Shown: positions 8,318-18,168 of the stretch, one piece after another | Layout: the number at the start of each line of letters is the position of its first letter | Numbering within the stretch: the first letter of the stretch is position 1 | Source of the DNA: Alistipes sp. | GTDB taxonomy: Bacteria > Bacteroidota > Bacteroidia > Bacteroidales > Rikenellaceae | Assembly (NCBI GenBank): GCA_031285345.1 | Contig: JAITWI010000008.1 | Span: 100,111-146,320 of the forward strand | Length of the DNA: 46,210 nucleotides | Direction: 5' to 3' | The notes under the pieces: generated by a model | What the model was told of the DNA's origin: nothing | Database searches by the model: none | The model's input: the letters and a program-made list of their open reading frames with translations, nothing else | Translations under genes and position numbers: made by a program

Positions 8318-9730
8318 ATGAAAAAACTATTTTTGTTCGCTATGGCGGCTGGACTCGTTATGGGTGCCACCGGCTGTGCAAAAGACGGCGGCGACGGCCC
8401 TAACGGCGCAGGCAACGAAGGCCCCGCAAGGATGGGAATCTCTTTCCGTCTGCCCTCCGAAGCGTTTACGCGCGTAGATCAGCCCGCCGACGATGTCGCC
8501 AAATTCGAAAGCAAGATCAACACCATTCAGGCCTGGGTATTCCAGGGCGGCGTGGCTGTCGACGACGTCGAAGGCGCCGATACCAATGGCGGCGGTTACT
8601 TCACGTTCGACATCACGGACTTCAACCCCGCCGGCGCCGTCTACACTCTGAAGGACGCTGAGGCGGTCGTGACCGCGAGCGGCGACGTGACCATCTTCGT
8701 GGCGGCCAACACCCCCGCGGCTCTGAACAAGGCCTACGACACTCCCGCCGAACTTTTGGCCGCTCTGGCGACCGTTGGCGAAATGTCGGGTACGGGCGCG
8801 TTCACTATGTGCTCGGCGGCCAAGAACGCCGACCTTACCGCCGATGACGGCACCCCGGGCAGCGTAAACAAAGTGAGCGTAGACCTCGGCCGCGTTGTGT
8901 CGAAGGTTCAGGCCACGACGAAACCCGCCGGTGTCGCATTCGAAAACCAGTGGACGGGCGGTCCCAAGCTGACCTACACCGTGAAGGGCTACAACGTTCA
9001 TCACGACGCGACTTCGAGCTACCTGGTCGGTCAGGCCTCGACCCTGAGCACTCCCATCGACGAGACCATCAAGCCCTCGACGCTGACCGTGCATCCCGAC
9101 GCAGCCGTGGGCAGCACTCTGGGTAATCTCACCGGCGGCGTGTACATCGGCGAAAACTGGACCGACGGCACCAACCTCAAAGGCACCACCACCTTCGCTA
9201 TGATCGGTACCACCGTCGCCCTCGACAAGGTCGCCGAGTGGAACGCCGTAGACAACAAAGTGGACTGGGTGGCCGCTCCCGCCATGCCCGCCGCCGAAGA
9301 CGACGTCGTGATCCTCACCGCTTCCAAGGGCGGAGTGGACTATACGTTCCCCCTTATCGACACCAATAACCTCACCGTAGAGTCGGACGCCCTTTCGGCG
9401 GCTCTCACCACGGCAGGCTACACCGTCACCAGGCTTACCTTCTGGGACGGCTGGGTGCACTTCCAGAAGTGGCTCAACAAGGCCGGTTCGAACGACTACA
9501 ACGTAGGTCGCAACCAGTTCATCCACCTCAACATCACCGGTATCGCACAGGTGGACGGCAAGTTCCCCGGATTTCCCGGCAAGGACGACACCAACCCCGA
9601 AACTCCGAGCGACCCGGTTCCCGACACCGAAGAGGACGATCCCGTGGATCCGCTGCCCGCCGAGCTGCTCATCGAGGTGACCGTCAAGGCTTGGGAGTAT
9701 GTGGCCAACGACGTTGTCCTGGGCGAATAA
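8318..9730 (+). CDS. Major fimbrillin, Mfa1/FimA-like lipoprotein
   Basis: A 470-residue structural subunit. MKKLFLFAMAAGLVMGATGC is a lipoprotein signal with the +1 Cys at residue 20, as in Bacteroidales fimbrillins exported by the lipoprotein route and polymerised after proteolytic trimming. The opening (MGISFRLPSEAFTRVD, then INTIQAWVFQGG) is characteristic of FimA/Mfa1-type N-terminal domains. The C-terminus VTVKAWEYVANDVVLGE resembles the Mfa1-type final strand. A Pro/Asp/Glu-rich linker (about 420-450) precedes it. It is the first of the structural subunits, is followed by a strong hairpin at 9757-9786, and has a long leader; both fit separate, higher expression than the downstream genes. 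Confidence 0.85.
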   Translation: MKKLFLFAMAAGLVMGATGCAKDGGDGPNGAGNEGPARMGISFRLPSEAFTRVDQPADDVAKFESKINTIQAWVFQGGVAVDDVEGADTNGGGYFTFDITDFNPAGAVYTLKDAEAVVTASGDVTIFVAANTPAALNKAYDTPAELLAALATVGEMSGTGAFTMCSAAKNADLTADDGTPGSVNKVSVDLGRVVSKVQATTKPAGVAFENQWTGGPKLTYTVKGYNVHHDATSSYLVGQASTLSTPIDETIKPSTLTVHPDAAVGSTLGNLTGGVYIGENWTDGTNLKGTTTFAMIGTTVALDKVAEWNAVDNKVDWVAAPAMPAAEDDVVILTASKGGVDYTFPLIDTNNLTVESDALSAALTTAGYTVTRLTFWDGWVHFQKWLNKAGSNDYNVGRNQFIHLNITGIAQVDGKFPGFPGKDDTNPETPSDPVPDTEEDDPVDPLPAELLIEVTVKAWEYVANDVVLGE

Positions 9731-9756
9731 TCACCCGTAAGGACAAAATCACCAAA

Positions 9757-9786
9757 GCCTCGCGCGGATTGAACCTCGCGCGGGGC
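9757..9786 (+). terminator. Ten-base-pair GC-rich hairpin after the major fimbrillin gene
   Basis: GCCTCGCGCG (9757-9766) pairs with CGCGCGGGGC (9777-9786), with one G-T pair and a 10-nt loop. There is no T-run after it. It lies 27 bp past the fimbrillin stop and before the Mfa2-like gene, where a partial terminator or mRNA-end stabiliser would reduce read-through into minor-subunit genes. Confidence 0.45.
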
Positions 9787-9840
9787 ACACTACAAGGCCG
9801 GGACCCAAACCCCGTGCACTACCACCCGGAAGAAAACCGA

Positions 9841-10902
9841 ATGAGAATGAAGCGTAGTCTTTTAACAACCCTTTTAGCCAGAGCGTCGCTCATGGTTGCT
9901 GGCGCATTGTCTCTGGGCTCGTGCATAGCCGAGAACATGGACGACTGTCCGCCCAGGCTTTTCGTCAAGACCAAATACGAGACGCGGGCAGGCGGCTCCA
10001 CCCGGCTGATATCGACCGCCACCCCCATCGAGGAGTGGTACAACCGCATCGAAAACGTGACGGTATACATATTCGACGAAAACGACCGCTTCGTAACGCT
10101 GTGGGAGGGCGGAGCATACACTGTGGGCGAAGAGTACGAGGTGCCGCTGGACAAGCTCGGCCTGAGGGAGGGGATCTACAACGTGGTCGCGTGGACGAAC
10201 TGCGGAGAGGCGTCGCCCCAATACAACGTCGGCGGACTGGGCGAAGGGGTCACCCTCGAAGATTTGACCATGGCGTTGAACGTCCCCCCTGACGGAACGC
10301 TCCGCGACGACATCAACCACATCCACTGGGGACTTCATCCCGAACGGATACACTACTCGTCCAAATCGAAAAAGAGCTCGCACGTGATCGAGATCGCCCC
10401 CGTCACCCACAAGGTGAACTTCTCCGTGAGCGGATTGGAAGGAGAGGGCCCGTACGAGGTGACCGTCACCGATCGCAACGCGCGCCACTCGTTCCGCAAC
10501 GGCTACATATCGGGTGACTACTACCGGCATGTGCGTTCGATGAGCGCCGCCGACGACACCCGCGCCGAAGCGGGGTCGGCGCTTGTCGCCTCGATGATCC
10601 TCATGCAGATACAGGACGACTCGGGAACGAGTTTCGAGATCGGCGACACCGCTTCGGGCCAGACGGTCGAACTGCCCGAACTGCCCTCGGTGGGCGGCTT
10701 GCCCGACTACCCGGCCGGCGACCTTGTGGGTTTCATAACCAAAATCGCCGCCCTGAACGGAAGCAGCCCCGACTTCGAGAACACGCGCGAATTCGACATC
10801 GCGATAGATTACAGGACTGGAGGCGGAGGAGGCGGTGCCGGAGCGGTCATAGTCATAAGCGTCAACCAGTGGGAGTATGTTATTAACGAAACGGTGTTAT
10901 AA
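9841..10902 (+). CDS. Mfa2/FimB-like fimbrial anchor or minor subunit lipoprotein
   Basis: A 353-residue protein. The start is placed at 9841 (MRMKRSLLTTLLARASLMVA), because the longer frame upstream only overlaps the end of the fimbrillin gene. A lipobox LSLGSC is followed by IAENMDDCPPRLFVKTKYE. The CxxxxxDCPP-type opening, IENVTVYIFDENDRFVTLWE, and GIYNVVAWTNCGE match the FimB/Mfa2 family, whose members anchor and limit the length of fimbriae at the outer membrane. The C-terminal IVISVNQWEYVINETVL parallels the fimbrillin's last strand. A run of glycines (GGGGGGAGA) precedes it. The gene ends 28 bp before the next lipoprotein. Confidence 0.8.
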   Translation: MRMKRSLLTTLLARASLMVAGALSLGSCIAENMDDCPPRLFVKTKYETRAGGSTRLISTATPIEEWYNRIENVTVYIFDENDRFVTLWEGGAYTVGEEYEVPLDKLGLREGIYNVVAWTNCGEASPQYNVGGLGEGVTLEDLTMALNVPPDGTLRDDINHIHWGLHPERIHYSSKSKKSSHVIEIAPVTHKVNFSVSGLEGEGPYEVTVTDRNARHSFRNGYISGDYYRHVRSMSAADDTRAEAGSALVASMILMQIQDDSGTSFEIGDTASGQTVELPELPSVGGLPDYPAGDLVGFITKIAALNGSSPDFENTREFDIAIDYRTGGGGGGAGAVIVISVNQWEYVINETVL

Positions 10903-10930
10903 CGTAGAAACGAAAAGCGAAAGGATCCAG

Positions 10931-13900
10931 ATGAATATATATAATCGTGTTCTGATATTTGCGGCGACGGGCTTGCTCGCGTCATCGTGTCTGCTCGCCA
11001 CGTCGTGCCTCAGGGACGACGTCGACGTGGGCAGGATCGGCGGCGGCGACAACGAGGTGACTTTCGTTGTGAGCGTACCCTCGGCCGGCGGCAGATTCGA
11101 TTCGGCGCAAACACGCACCGGAGCCACCCTCGACGAGAAGGGTGGCAATGGCCATTTTAAGGACGGGGTGCCCGACCACTATCGCGACTACAACGCCGCC
11201 GCCGACTTCGAGACGTTCGGAGCCGACTATGGCGGTTACGCCGATCCCGACAGCGAGACCACGGCATTCGAGGGGGCGGTGCGCGCCATGGCCGCCAATT
11301 TCGCGGGAAGCCCCGCGGCGAAACAAGACACCCCCGCGACCGATCCGCAAACCCGCGCGATCGTCGAAGGGGTAGGCAACGAAACCGAGGACAACCGCAT
11401 CGACGAACTGTGTATAGTGCTCTTCGATAGGGTGTCGGGCAAATACGTCGACAGGATATCCGTCGCCGCCGAAGAGATAACCCAGAGCGTCGGAGGCGAC
11501 AACACGCTCAAAAAATTCACCCTCACCCTTCCCGACAGCCGATACAGGGCGATCTTTGTGGCCAACGCGGGCGGAGACCTGGAGACCTACATGTCGCGGC
11601 TCGGCTCGGCAGTGGGCGAATTGACGGCCGATGAGTTCAGGCGCGGGTTCGGCTTTACGCTCCCGTCCGGCGGATGGAACGCCGAGCCGGGCAGCGCGGG
11701 ATACAGGCCCATGCCGATGTCGTCGCAGGAGACGGACTTCACCGTGCCCTCCTCGCGCGACTACGAGACATATCCCATAGACCTCACGCGCGCCCTGGCC
11801 AAGATAAACGTCGAGACGGCGGCCGGAACCGTCATAGGCAGCATACAGATACGCAACTACGAAACGGGATTGAGGACCATGCCCGGCGAGATGTGGAGGC
11901 AGGGAATGTCGGCCCACACCGTCGACGCTACCAACTCCTACGGCACACTTGCGGGAGCTAACGCTTTCGTCTCCTATTCCGTGGCGGGCGCGGGGTGCGT
12001 CGACCGGATATTCGTGGCCGAACAGACCGCCTTGGCCGACGAGACCCGATGGAAGAACGGAGCGTTTTGCCTGCTGGTCGAGATTGAGTCGACTCCCGGC
12101 GTGGTGCGATGGTATCGCATAGACCTAACGAAGACCAACGCCGACGGGGTGAGTGAGCACACTATCGACCTTATCCGCAACTTCCGCTACGACCTGCGTA
12201 TTCTCTCGGTCGATCCGGGCAAGGGCTTCGCCACCCCCGGCGAGGCCTACGAAAATCTTCCCGCCGGGATAGCGGTGGATATCGAAGCCGCCGACGAGGG
12301 AGGAATGAACGACGTCACCTACAACGGGGAGTATCAGTTGGCTGTCGACCGCTCGGTGGTGATTCTCGGCTCGGAACAGCGTTCGGTGGCGCACCAGAGG
12401 GTATACACCGACTACAAAAACGGTTGGAGGCAGACCGCCGCACTGCCCTCGTGGCTCGAAATGACTCCCGGGGCGACCGCCCTGGCCAATGCCGAGACGG
12501 CCACCGACATCGTATTCGGGTCGGTGCAATCCAACGACGCCACTAATGCATCCATTCGCAAGGCCACGCTGGTCTATGTCGCCGGATCGCTGCGCAAGGA
12601 GGTGACGGTGATACAGCTACCCGCGGCCGAAAAGGTGGTGGACAACGTGCCCACAGGCGTCAATAAATACGCCGGAGCGTTCTGGCGCGCCGACCAGACG
12701 GGCGAACGTATCATCCGTGTGGAGAGAGCCTCTTCGGGAGGCGTCATGGACGGCAAATGGGAGGCGGTCGTGTTGGGCGGCGCCGACTGGGTGGTGCTGG
12801 ATGCCAAACCCTCTTCCGACGGGAACCTGGGATGGCTCGACGGCGCTACTCCCGCGCAGGTGGACAACGGAGGCGACGCCGGTTTCGACCGACTTCATCC
12901 CGTCACCGGTTCGGCCTCCTACGTGAGCGGCTCGCTGAACGCGGGCACAGGCGAGGTCTATTTTAGAATAGGACTCAAAAACAAGCATATAGTCACCGAC
13001 CGTGTCCCCGCGCGCTACGCCACCGTGCTGGTGAGCTACGGCGATGGCGTCTACTCGCAGCTGCTCTACCTGCGTCAGGGCGAGGATCCCGACTACCTGA
13101 TGCGTCGAACCGACCCCGTGTCTTCGGGAGGCGTCACGCGCAGAAAGGCGGCGGTTAAATTCTCTCCCTACAACCTTACGGCCGAAACCGTCGGAGCGCA
13201 GGTGAACAGAGCTGACGACCCCGCGGGCGCAAACCCCGCACGTTTCACCGACTACCCCTCGCAGGCGGGGGCGTTCTTCCAGTGGATGTCGGACAACGAG
13301 ACAGTGCGTACGGCGTGGGATCCCGTGTCGCCCTCGATAACCGGCTGGAAGGAGACCCCCTCCAAGGCCGGCTTCTGGGACACATGGAGCGCCGATAACG
13401 AGACCTGTCCGCTGGGATACACCCTTTCGTCGGGCGAGAAGGTCGACTTTTTCCGCCCCACCGACGGGCCCACCGACAAGATGACGGATCCCCACACCGC
13501 CGCGGATATGGAGATATCGCAGATGCGCCAGTCGCTCTTCCGCGACCTCGACCTTGCAAGGCCCGAGAAGATGGTGCCGGGATACTACGCCGACGGATTT
13601 TTCGATCGCCGACGGATAGTAGCCAGCCCTACCGGAACCGCTAACAGCGCCGTTTCGACGGATGGCCTCGACGTGGCCTACCGCGGAGTGGTGGTGGCTA
13701 ATCCGGCCTCGGGAGCGAGTATGTTCCTCCCTTCGGCCGGATACAGGATGCGCAACACTCCGGGCGGAGATCTCGTCGGCGCCGGAGAGACGTCGAGATA
13801 CTGGACGAGCACCAAGGCGCTGCAAAACCCATGGGCCGTGGAGATCACATACTCGGGTCTGTCGGGGATCGACCCCACCTACACCGTCAACATGGGTTAC

Positions 13901-16900
13901 AGCGTGCGCTGCATAGTCGTGCCCGAGCCCGAGCCGGTGCTGACGGCCGACAACATGACTTTCGACTACTGGGGCGGCACAAAGCGGCCGAACGTGGTGA
14001 GCCTCGACGTCGACGGAGCGACGCCCGTCGAATGGGAGGTGGTGGGATACGACACCGACGGCGACGGACGGTTCGACGACGCGAACCCATGGTTGTCGGT
14101 CGATCCGAGTTACGACGGCGACGAAAACACCAAACCGGGAGTGTCGGTGGAGGCGCGCGCGGACGGAGGTACGCTCAACTCCGACGACCAGAAGCTGCGA
14201 TCGGCCGCCGTGGTGGGCAGCGGGCAAAATCCGCACGACCTGTCGACGGACTTCGCTCCGGGGCTGCGCAACACCGCCAACAGCTACATAGTCAACGCCC
14301 CCGGATATTACATGCTGCCGTTGGTGTACGGCAACGCCATCGAGGAGAGCAAGACCGGAGTCGGCCTGCCCAATAGAAAGGCCTACCATGTGGACGACCT
14401 CAAGCCGGGACAGCTTGGGGACTTCCTGGGATACGACGGGGCGATCACCTCGCCCAAAATCACAGGTGCCGTCGACGCCACGCTCGTGTGGATGGACGCC
14501 CCGGGTCTGGTGGACGTGGAGGCTAAGATCGTGACCGGGGGTGGATTCGACTTCCTCCATTTCGAGGTGCCCAAAGCCCACATAACCCAGGGTAACGCCC
14601 TTGTGGCGGTACGCAACGCCGCCGGGGCGATAATATGGAGTTGGCACATATGGGTTACGCCCGCCGACACGGTGGACGCCGACGACCTCGACGGCAACGT
14701 GGACGAGATCACCAGCGCCAACGGCTACAAGTATAACCTGTTGAGAACCAACATCGGCTACATATCGGGTCGTGCGGCGGCCTCGTACGGAACCGCTCCC
14801 CGCCAAATGGAGGTCAAGATACGCCAAAAGGTGGCCGACGGCATGACCGCGACGTTTACGGTGAAGCAGAACCACGGCACGGTGTACGAACTCATAGAGG
14901 GCAACACCACCTATCAGTGGGGCCGCAAAGACCCTATGCCCGTTACGTATTGGAGTGTGAACGGCGTTCACGGTCAGGAGATTCCGCACTACTACGGCAA
15001 CCGGCCGGACGGCCAACCCTATGAGTTCGGCAAGACGAGAAACAGCGGCATAACCATCAAGGATGCCATCAGCAACCCCCACCGCATCTACGGTGCCGGA
15101 AACTGGTTCGGTGGCGACGGGAGCGACAAGCACAACCTGTGGGACGCCACAAGCGGCGGCTCGAACGGGTTCGACAGCAACGTCGAGAAGACCGTGTACG
15201 ACCCCAGTCCCGCGGGATATAAGGTACCCCGGGCGGCAGCCTACTCGGGCATGCGTCCTATCGGCAACGGGGATCTCTATCCCGGCCCCGCCCGGACGAC
15301 CCCGATCATCCGTCTGACCGTAGCGCCCATACGAGCCCCGTTCGACTATTACGACAGCGACAATTTCATAGGGGTTTACGGAAACTCGATGAACTGGACG
15401 GCCACCCCGAGCGGAGATTTGTCGAGAGGTACCATGTCTCTTATGGGGGGGGGGCGAAATAACTATGTGTTTCAGGAGCCCAGCCGCTCGTGGGGCGGAT
15501 CGGTGCGCCCCATTGAGGACAAGGCTCCGGTGGCGCCGGTGCGCAGATTCGTCTATGCCGCTCCGGGAGTGGTGGGTATCAAGGCGAGCGACTACGAAGC
15601 CCTCAAGGGCGGAGCGAAACGTCTGGGCGACGGAACCTACACCCTCACCATCAAGGGTTCGAGCACCTATGCCGCGGCCCTGAATTCCGGACACGAGTAT
15701 ATCGAAAACACCATCGCCGCGGAGTTCGGCGGTCTGGAGAAGGAGCCGGTCTACGCCGTCTATTTCAAGTGGGGTTCGATGGTGGCCATGTTGGGCGAAC
15801 CGGGCGATCCGTGGAGCGCCGACGATGCGGTGTGGGTCAACCCCGAGTATAGGCAGGATTGGAACCCGATCAACAGCACCTACGGCAGCAACAACACCGG
15901 CGCCGTCTACTTCTCGTGGTCGGCCACGTCGGGAACCGACAACGACATATATCCCGACCCGACCCACAGAACGCGCGGCATCGGCGACATCTGTCGCGAG
16001 TTCGACGGCGGCAAATGGCGCACGCCCGGCGGCAAGTCCGGATGGCACCTTGCGGACGGTTCCAGACCCTTCTCGGGCAACTTGGCCGACTACAAGACTA
16101 CTGCCGTCGAGACGGGCGAGGGCGGCAACCTTGCTTTCGTTTCGGCCGACAAGAAAATATTCCTGCCCGCCGCCGGATTCCGCAACGTCAACGGCGTTGT
16201 AGACGTCGACGGCCATGGCGAATCGGGTCGCTACTGGACCTCCACCAGCTCGGCAGTCAACACGGCCGACGGCGGTGGCGGCATGGGCGCCTATGTGCTG
16301 ACGTTCGAGTCGAGCGTTAATAACGAACACGCCCTGGCAAACAGCAACTTCGGGTACAATGTTCGCTGCGTATTTGCCGACGAGCCCGATGTCAAGGGAG
16401 TCAGAAACGTCGACGGGGTTATAGGATACTACGCCAACGGCAGCCGAAAAGGAGAATTGACGCTCGACGGCGACGACGGCGACGACGCGAATATCATCTA
16501 CACGGCGATGTTCAAGTGGGGCTCGCTCATCGCGCTGGGCAGTCAGGACTACGGCGACTTTTCGGGTCGACACGTCGTGGCGGCGCCAGAGAACTTCGAA
16601 TACGGCGCAGAGAGCGGTGTGGAGGCGGTTCGCAAAGACATAGACGCCGCCGGCACCGGTGCCAATGCCTGGAGCAGGGTTGGCGACGCTTCGGGTGCGG
16701 GAGTCGCGATCGCCGCCGGAAGCAACATAACCACCCTGTTGGGAAGCGAAACCTATTGGAAGCGGGGTATCGGCGACCCGTGCGCCTACTATTTCGACCA
16801 TCTCGATCGGATGGGAGACGGCAAAAGTTGGCGCATGCCCACCAGCGCGGAGAATACGGCTTTGATCGCAGATGTGTCGACCGTTAGCCGCGGCGGGAAT

Positions 16901-18052
16901 GACAATCCATCTTACGCCGAGCTTTCGGTCGACAATCCGCTCTATGTCGTCGACAGCGGCTCCAACACACTGGTGGTCGCCCCGGGCTGGAGGGAGAGCT
17001 CCACAGGCTCACTAAAACACGTCGGAGGTACGCAGGATAAGCAGGGAACGGTGGCCTACTACTGGTCGTCCACGGCGTTCGGCCTGGTGGGCACTCCCCC
17101 CAACCAGACTCTGAGAGGCTATGAAATCTACTTCTCATTTTCCACAAGTCCGCAAATACAGTATAAGGCGTCGAGCTTCGGCGGCTCGGTGCGTTGCGTG
17201 GATTCGCCCCCGGCAGAGCCCGAAATTGCGGGCGGACGGAACGATGTGCTCTACTACAAACCCGACGGAACGCTTGAGGTGGGTCGCTGGGGCAGGGATG
17301 TGACCGACGTCGCCAAACTCGCCTACTTCAAGTTCGGCGGCGTGGTGGGGATGGCAGGCAAAACGCACGTCGGATGGAGCGAGAGTACGGTGATGTTCGA
17401 CCCCACCGGAAAGGTCGCCTCGGGCAACGACTACGCCGACTACTACAACATTCCGAAGTTTGAGGGCGGGGATCTGGACAACTCCAACCCCTACTCCGTT
17501 ACGAGCATCTCCGCCGACGGCTACCACAACGGAGCCAACATACTGGCCGGCAAGGGAGACCCGTGTCGTTTGGCCGGATTCAAGACCGCCGACTTCGCGG
17601 GAAAGAGCGCCTCTCAGGTCGAGACCATGCTGGCCGGAGCCAAGTGGTCGTTGCCCTCGCCCGTCGATCAAGCCGTGTTCGCCGGATGGACGGTTGACGA
17701 CCCCGCCGACCTGAGTTGGAACGGAGCCTCGAAGGACGAGAGTCTGTTCGTGGGTACCGACGCCAACGGAGTGCAGGGGGGCTGGTATCCCAACGGCGAT
17801 GAGGGCGGATACTTTCTGCCTACGGCGGGTGTAAGGCACTCGTCGGCCACGGGCGGCTTCGAGAACGAGAACGTCGAGGGGTTCTACTGGTCGGGCTACG
17901 CCCTGAACAACGGCGGGGCGCAGGCGTGGTACCTGAACCTGACCGTTGGGGGTGGTGGAGCGCACATGGGGCCCGCCGACGGCAGGGCGGATTTCGACAC
18001 CGCGACCCCTATACGATGCGTGACCAATCCGACGGCTGTGCCGGTATCGTGA
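10931..18052 (+). CDS. Giant fimbrial tip-type lipoprotein (2373 aa) with FISUMP-like modules and a G10 tract
   Basis: The start is placed at 10931 (MNIYNRVLIFAATGLLASSC), giving two overlapping lipoboxes (LLASSC and LLATSC). The first 450 residues are fimbrillin-like. A BACON-like stretch (LAVDRSVVILGSEQ ... SWLEMTP) and the region AFWRADQTGERIIRV follow, the latter shared with the two downstream giants. The middle has NSYIVNAPGYYMLPLVYGN and IIWSWHIWVTP. About five C-type-lectin-like FISUMP modules can be seen, each with a YW(S/T)S-type motif and most ending in (V/I)RC(V/I): near 13800-13920, 15390-15500 (ends SVRPIED), 16230-16375, 17060-17205 and 17885-18030. It is probably a surface adhesin or fimbrial tip; the ligand is unknown. 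Ten consecutive G's at 15445-15454 lie in frame (ATG GGG GGG GGG CGA) and could slip. Confidence 0.8.
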   Translation: MNIYNRVLIFAATGLLASSCLLATSCLRDDVDVGRIGGGDNEVTFVVSVPSAGGRFDSAQTRTGATLDEKGGNGHFKDGVPDHYRDYNAAADFETFGADYGGYADPDSETTAFEGAVRAMAANFAGSPAAKQDTPATDPQTRAIVEGVGNETEDNRIDELCIVLFDRVSGKYVDRISVAAEEITQSVGGDNTLKKFTLTLPDSRYRAIFVANAGGDLETYMSRLGSAVGELTADEFRRGFGFTLPSGGWNAEPGSAGYRPMPMSSQETDFTVPSSRDYETYPIDLTRALAKINVETAAGTVIGSIQIRNYETGLRTMPGEMWRQGMSAHTVDATNSYGTLAGANAFVSYSVAGAGCVDRIFVAEQTALADETRWKNGAFCLLVEIESTPGVVRWYRIDLTKTNADGVSEHTIDLIRNFRYDLRILSVDPGKGFATPGEAYENLPAGIAVDIEAADEGGMNDVTYNGEYQLAVDRSVVILGSEQRSVAHQRVYTDYKNGWRQTAALPSWLEMTPGATALANAETATDIVFGSVQSNDATNASIRKATLVYVAGSLRKEVTVIQLPAAEKVVDNVPTGVNKYAGAFWRADQTGERIIRVERASSGGVMDGKWEAVVLGGADWVVLDAKPSSDGNLGWLDGATPAQVDNGGDAGFDRLHPVTGSASYVSGSLNAGTGEVYFRIGLKNKHIVTDRVPARYATVLVSYGDGVYSQLLYLRQGEDPDYLMRRTDPVSSGGVTRRKAAVKFSPYNLTAETVGAQVNRADDPAGANPARFTDYPSQAGAFFQWMSDNETVRTAWDPVSPSITGWKETPSKAGFWDTWSADNETCPLGYTLSSGEKVDFFRPTDGPTDKMTDPHTAADMEISQMRQSLFRDLDLARPEKMVPGYYADGFFDRRRIVASPTGTANSAVSTDGLDVAYRGVVVANPASGASMFLPSAGYRMRNTPGGDLVGAGETSRYWTSTKALQNPWAVEITYSGLSGIDPTYTVNMGYSVRCIVVPEPEPVLTADNMTFDYWGGTKRPNVVSLDVDGATPVEWEVVGYDTDGDGRFDDANPWLSVDPSYDGDENTKPGVSVEARADGGTLNSDDQKLRSAAVVGSGQNPHDLSTDFAPGLRNTANSYIVNAPGYYMLPLVYGNAIEESKTGVGLPNRKAYHVDDLKPGQLGDFLGYDGAITSPKITGAVDATLVWMDAPGLVDVEAKIVTGGGFDFLHFEVPKAHITQGNALVAVRNAAGAIIWSWHIWVTPADTVDADDLDGNVDEITSANGYKYNLLRTNIGYISGRAAASYGTAPRQMEVKIRQKVADGMTATFTVKQNHGTVYELIEGNTTYQWGRKDPMPVTYWSVNGVHGQEIPHYYGNRPDGQPYEFGKTRNSGITIKDAISNPHRIYGAGNWFGGDGSDKHNLWDATSGGSNGFDSNVEKTVYDPSPAGYKVPRAAAYSGMRPIGNGDLYPGPARTTPIIRLTVAPIRAPFDYYDSDNFIGVYGNSMNWTATPSGDLSRGTMSLMGGGRNNYVFQEPSRSWGGSVRPIEDKAPVAPVRRFVYAAPGVVGIKASDYEALKGGAKRLGDGTYTLTIKGSSTYAAALNSGHEYIENTIAAEFGGLEKEPVYAVYFKWGSMVAMLGEPGDPWSADDAVWVNPEYRQDWNPINSTYGSNNTGAVYFSWSATSGTDNDIYPDPTHRTRGIGDICREFDGGKWRTPGGKSGWHLADGSRPFSGNLADYKTTAVETGEGGNLAFVSADKKIFLPAAGFRNVNGVVDVDGHGESGRYWTSTSSAVNTADGGGGMGAYVLTFESSVNNEHALANSNFGYNVRCVFADEPDVKGVRNVDGVIGYYANGSRKGELTLDGDDGDDANIIYTAMFKWGSLIALGSQDYGDFSGRHVVAAPENFEYGAESGVEAVRKDIDAAGTGANAWSRVGDASGAGVAIAAGSNITTLLGSETYWKRGIGDPCAYYFDHLDRMGDGKSWRMPTSAENTALIADVSTVSRGGNDNPSYAELSVDNPLYVVDSGSNTLVVAPGWRESSTGSLKHVGGTQDKQGTVAYYWSSTAFGLVGTPPNQTLRGYEIYFSFSTSPQIQYKASSFGGSVRCVDSPPAEPEIAGGRNDVLYYKPDGTLEVGRWGRDVTDVAKLAYFKFGGVVGMAGKTHVGWSESTVMFDPTGKVASGNDYADYYNIPKFEGGDLDNSNPYSVTSISADGYHNGANILAGKGDPCRLAGFKTADFAGKSASQVETMLAGAKWSLPSPVDQAVFAGWTVDDPADLSWNGASKDESLFVGTDANGVQGGWYPNGDEGGYFLPTAGVRHSSATGGFENENVEGFYWSGYALNNGGAQAWYLNLTVGGGGAHMGPADGRADFDTATPIRCVTNPTAVPVS
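15445..15454. repeat. G10 homopolymer in the coding sequence of the giant adhesin
   Basis: Ten consecutive G's around codon 1505 of the 2373-aa protein. It is the longest homopolymer I noticed in the window. Gain or loss of one G shifts the frame and would remove the last three lectin-like modules. Confidence 0.9.
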
Positions 18053-18168
18053 CGAACGGTGGCGCCCCGACGATATTAGATATTGAAAATTTCCCCGCGA
18101 CGGATTGAAACCCGCCCGGGGAGCGAAAATCTTCGACGGAGATATATTCCGACAAGAGGAAAAACGAT

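Noticed and set aside
9469..9840. Upstream extension of the Mfa2-like gene
   Set aside because: It overlaps the end of the fimbrillin gene in another frame. The lipoprotein signal starts at 9841.
12617..16801. 1394-codon antisense ORF opposite the giant adhesin gene
   Set aside because: It mirrors the codon structure of the sense gene, whose GC-rich third positions remove stops on the other strand. It has no signal, domain or sensible composition. The antisense frames at 6086-7603, 19168-20571 and 22467-25079 are rejected for the same reason.
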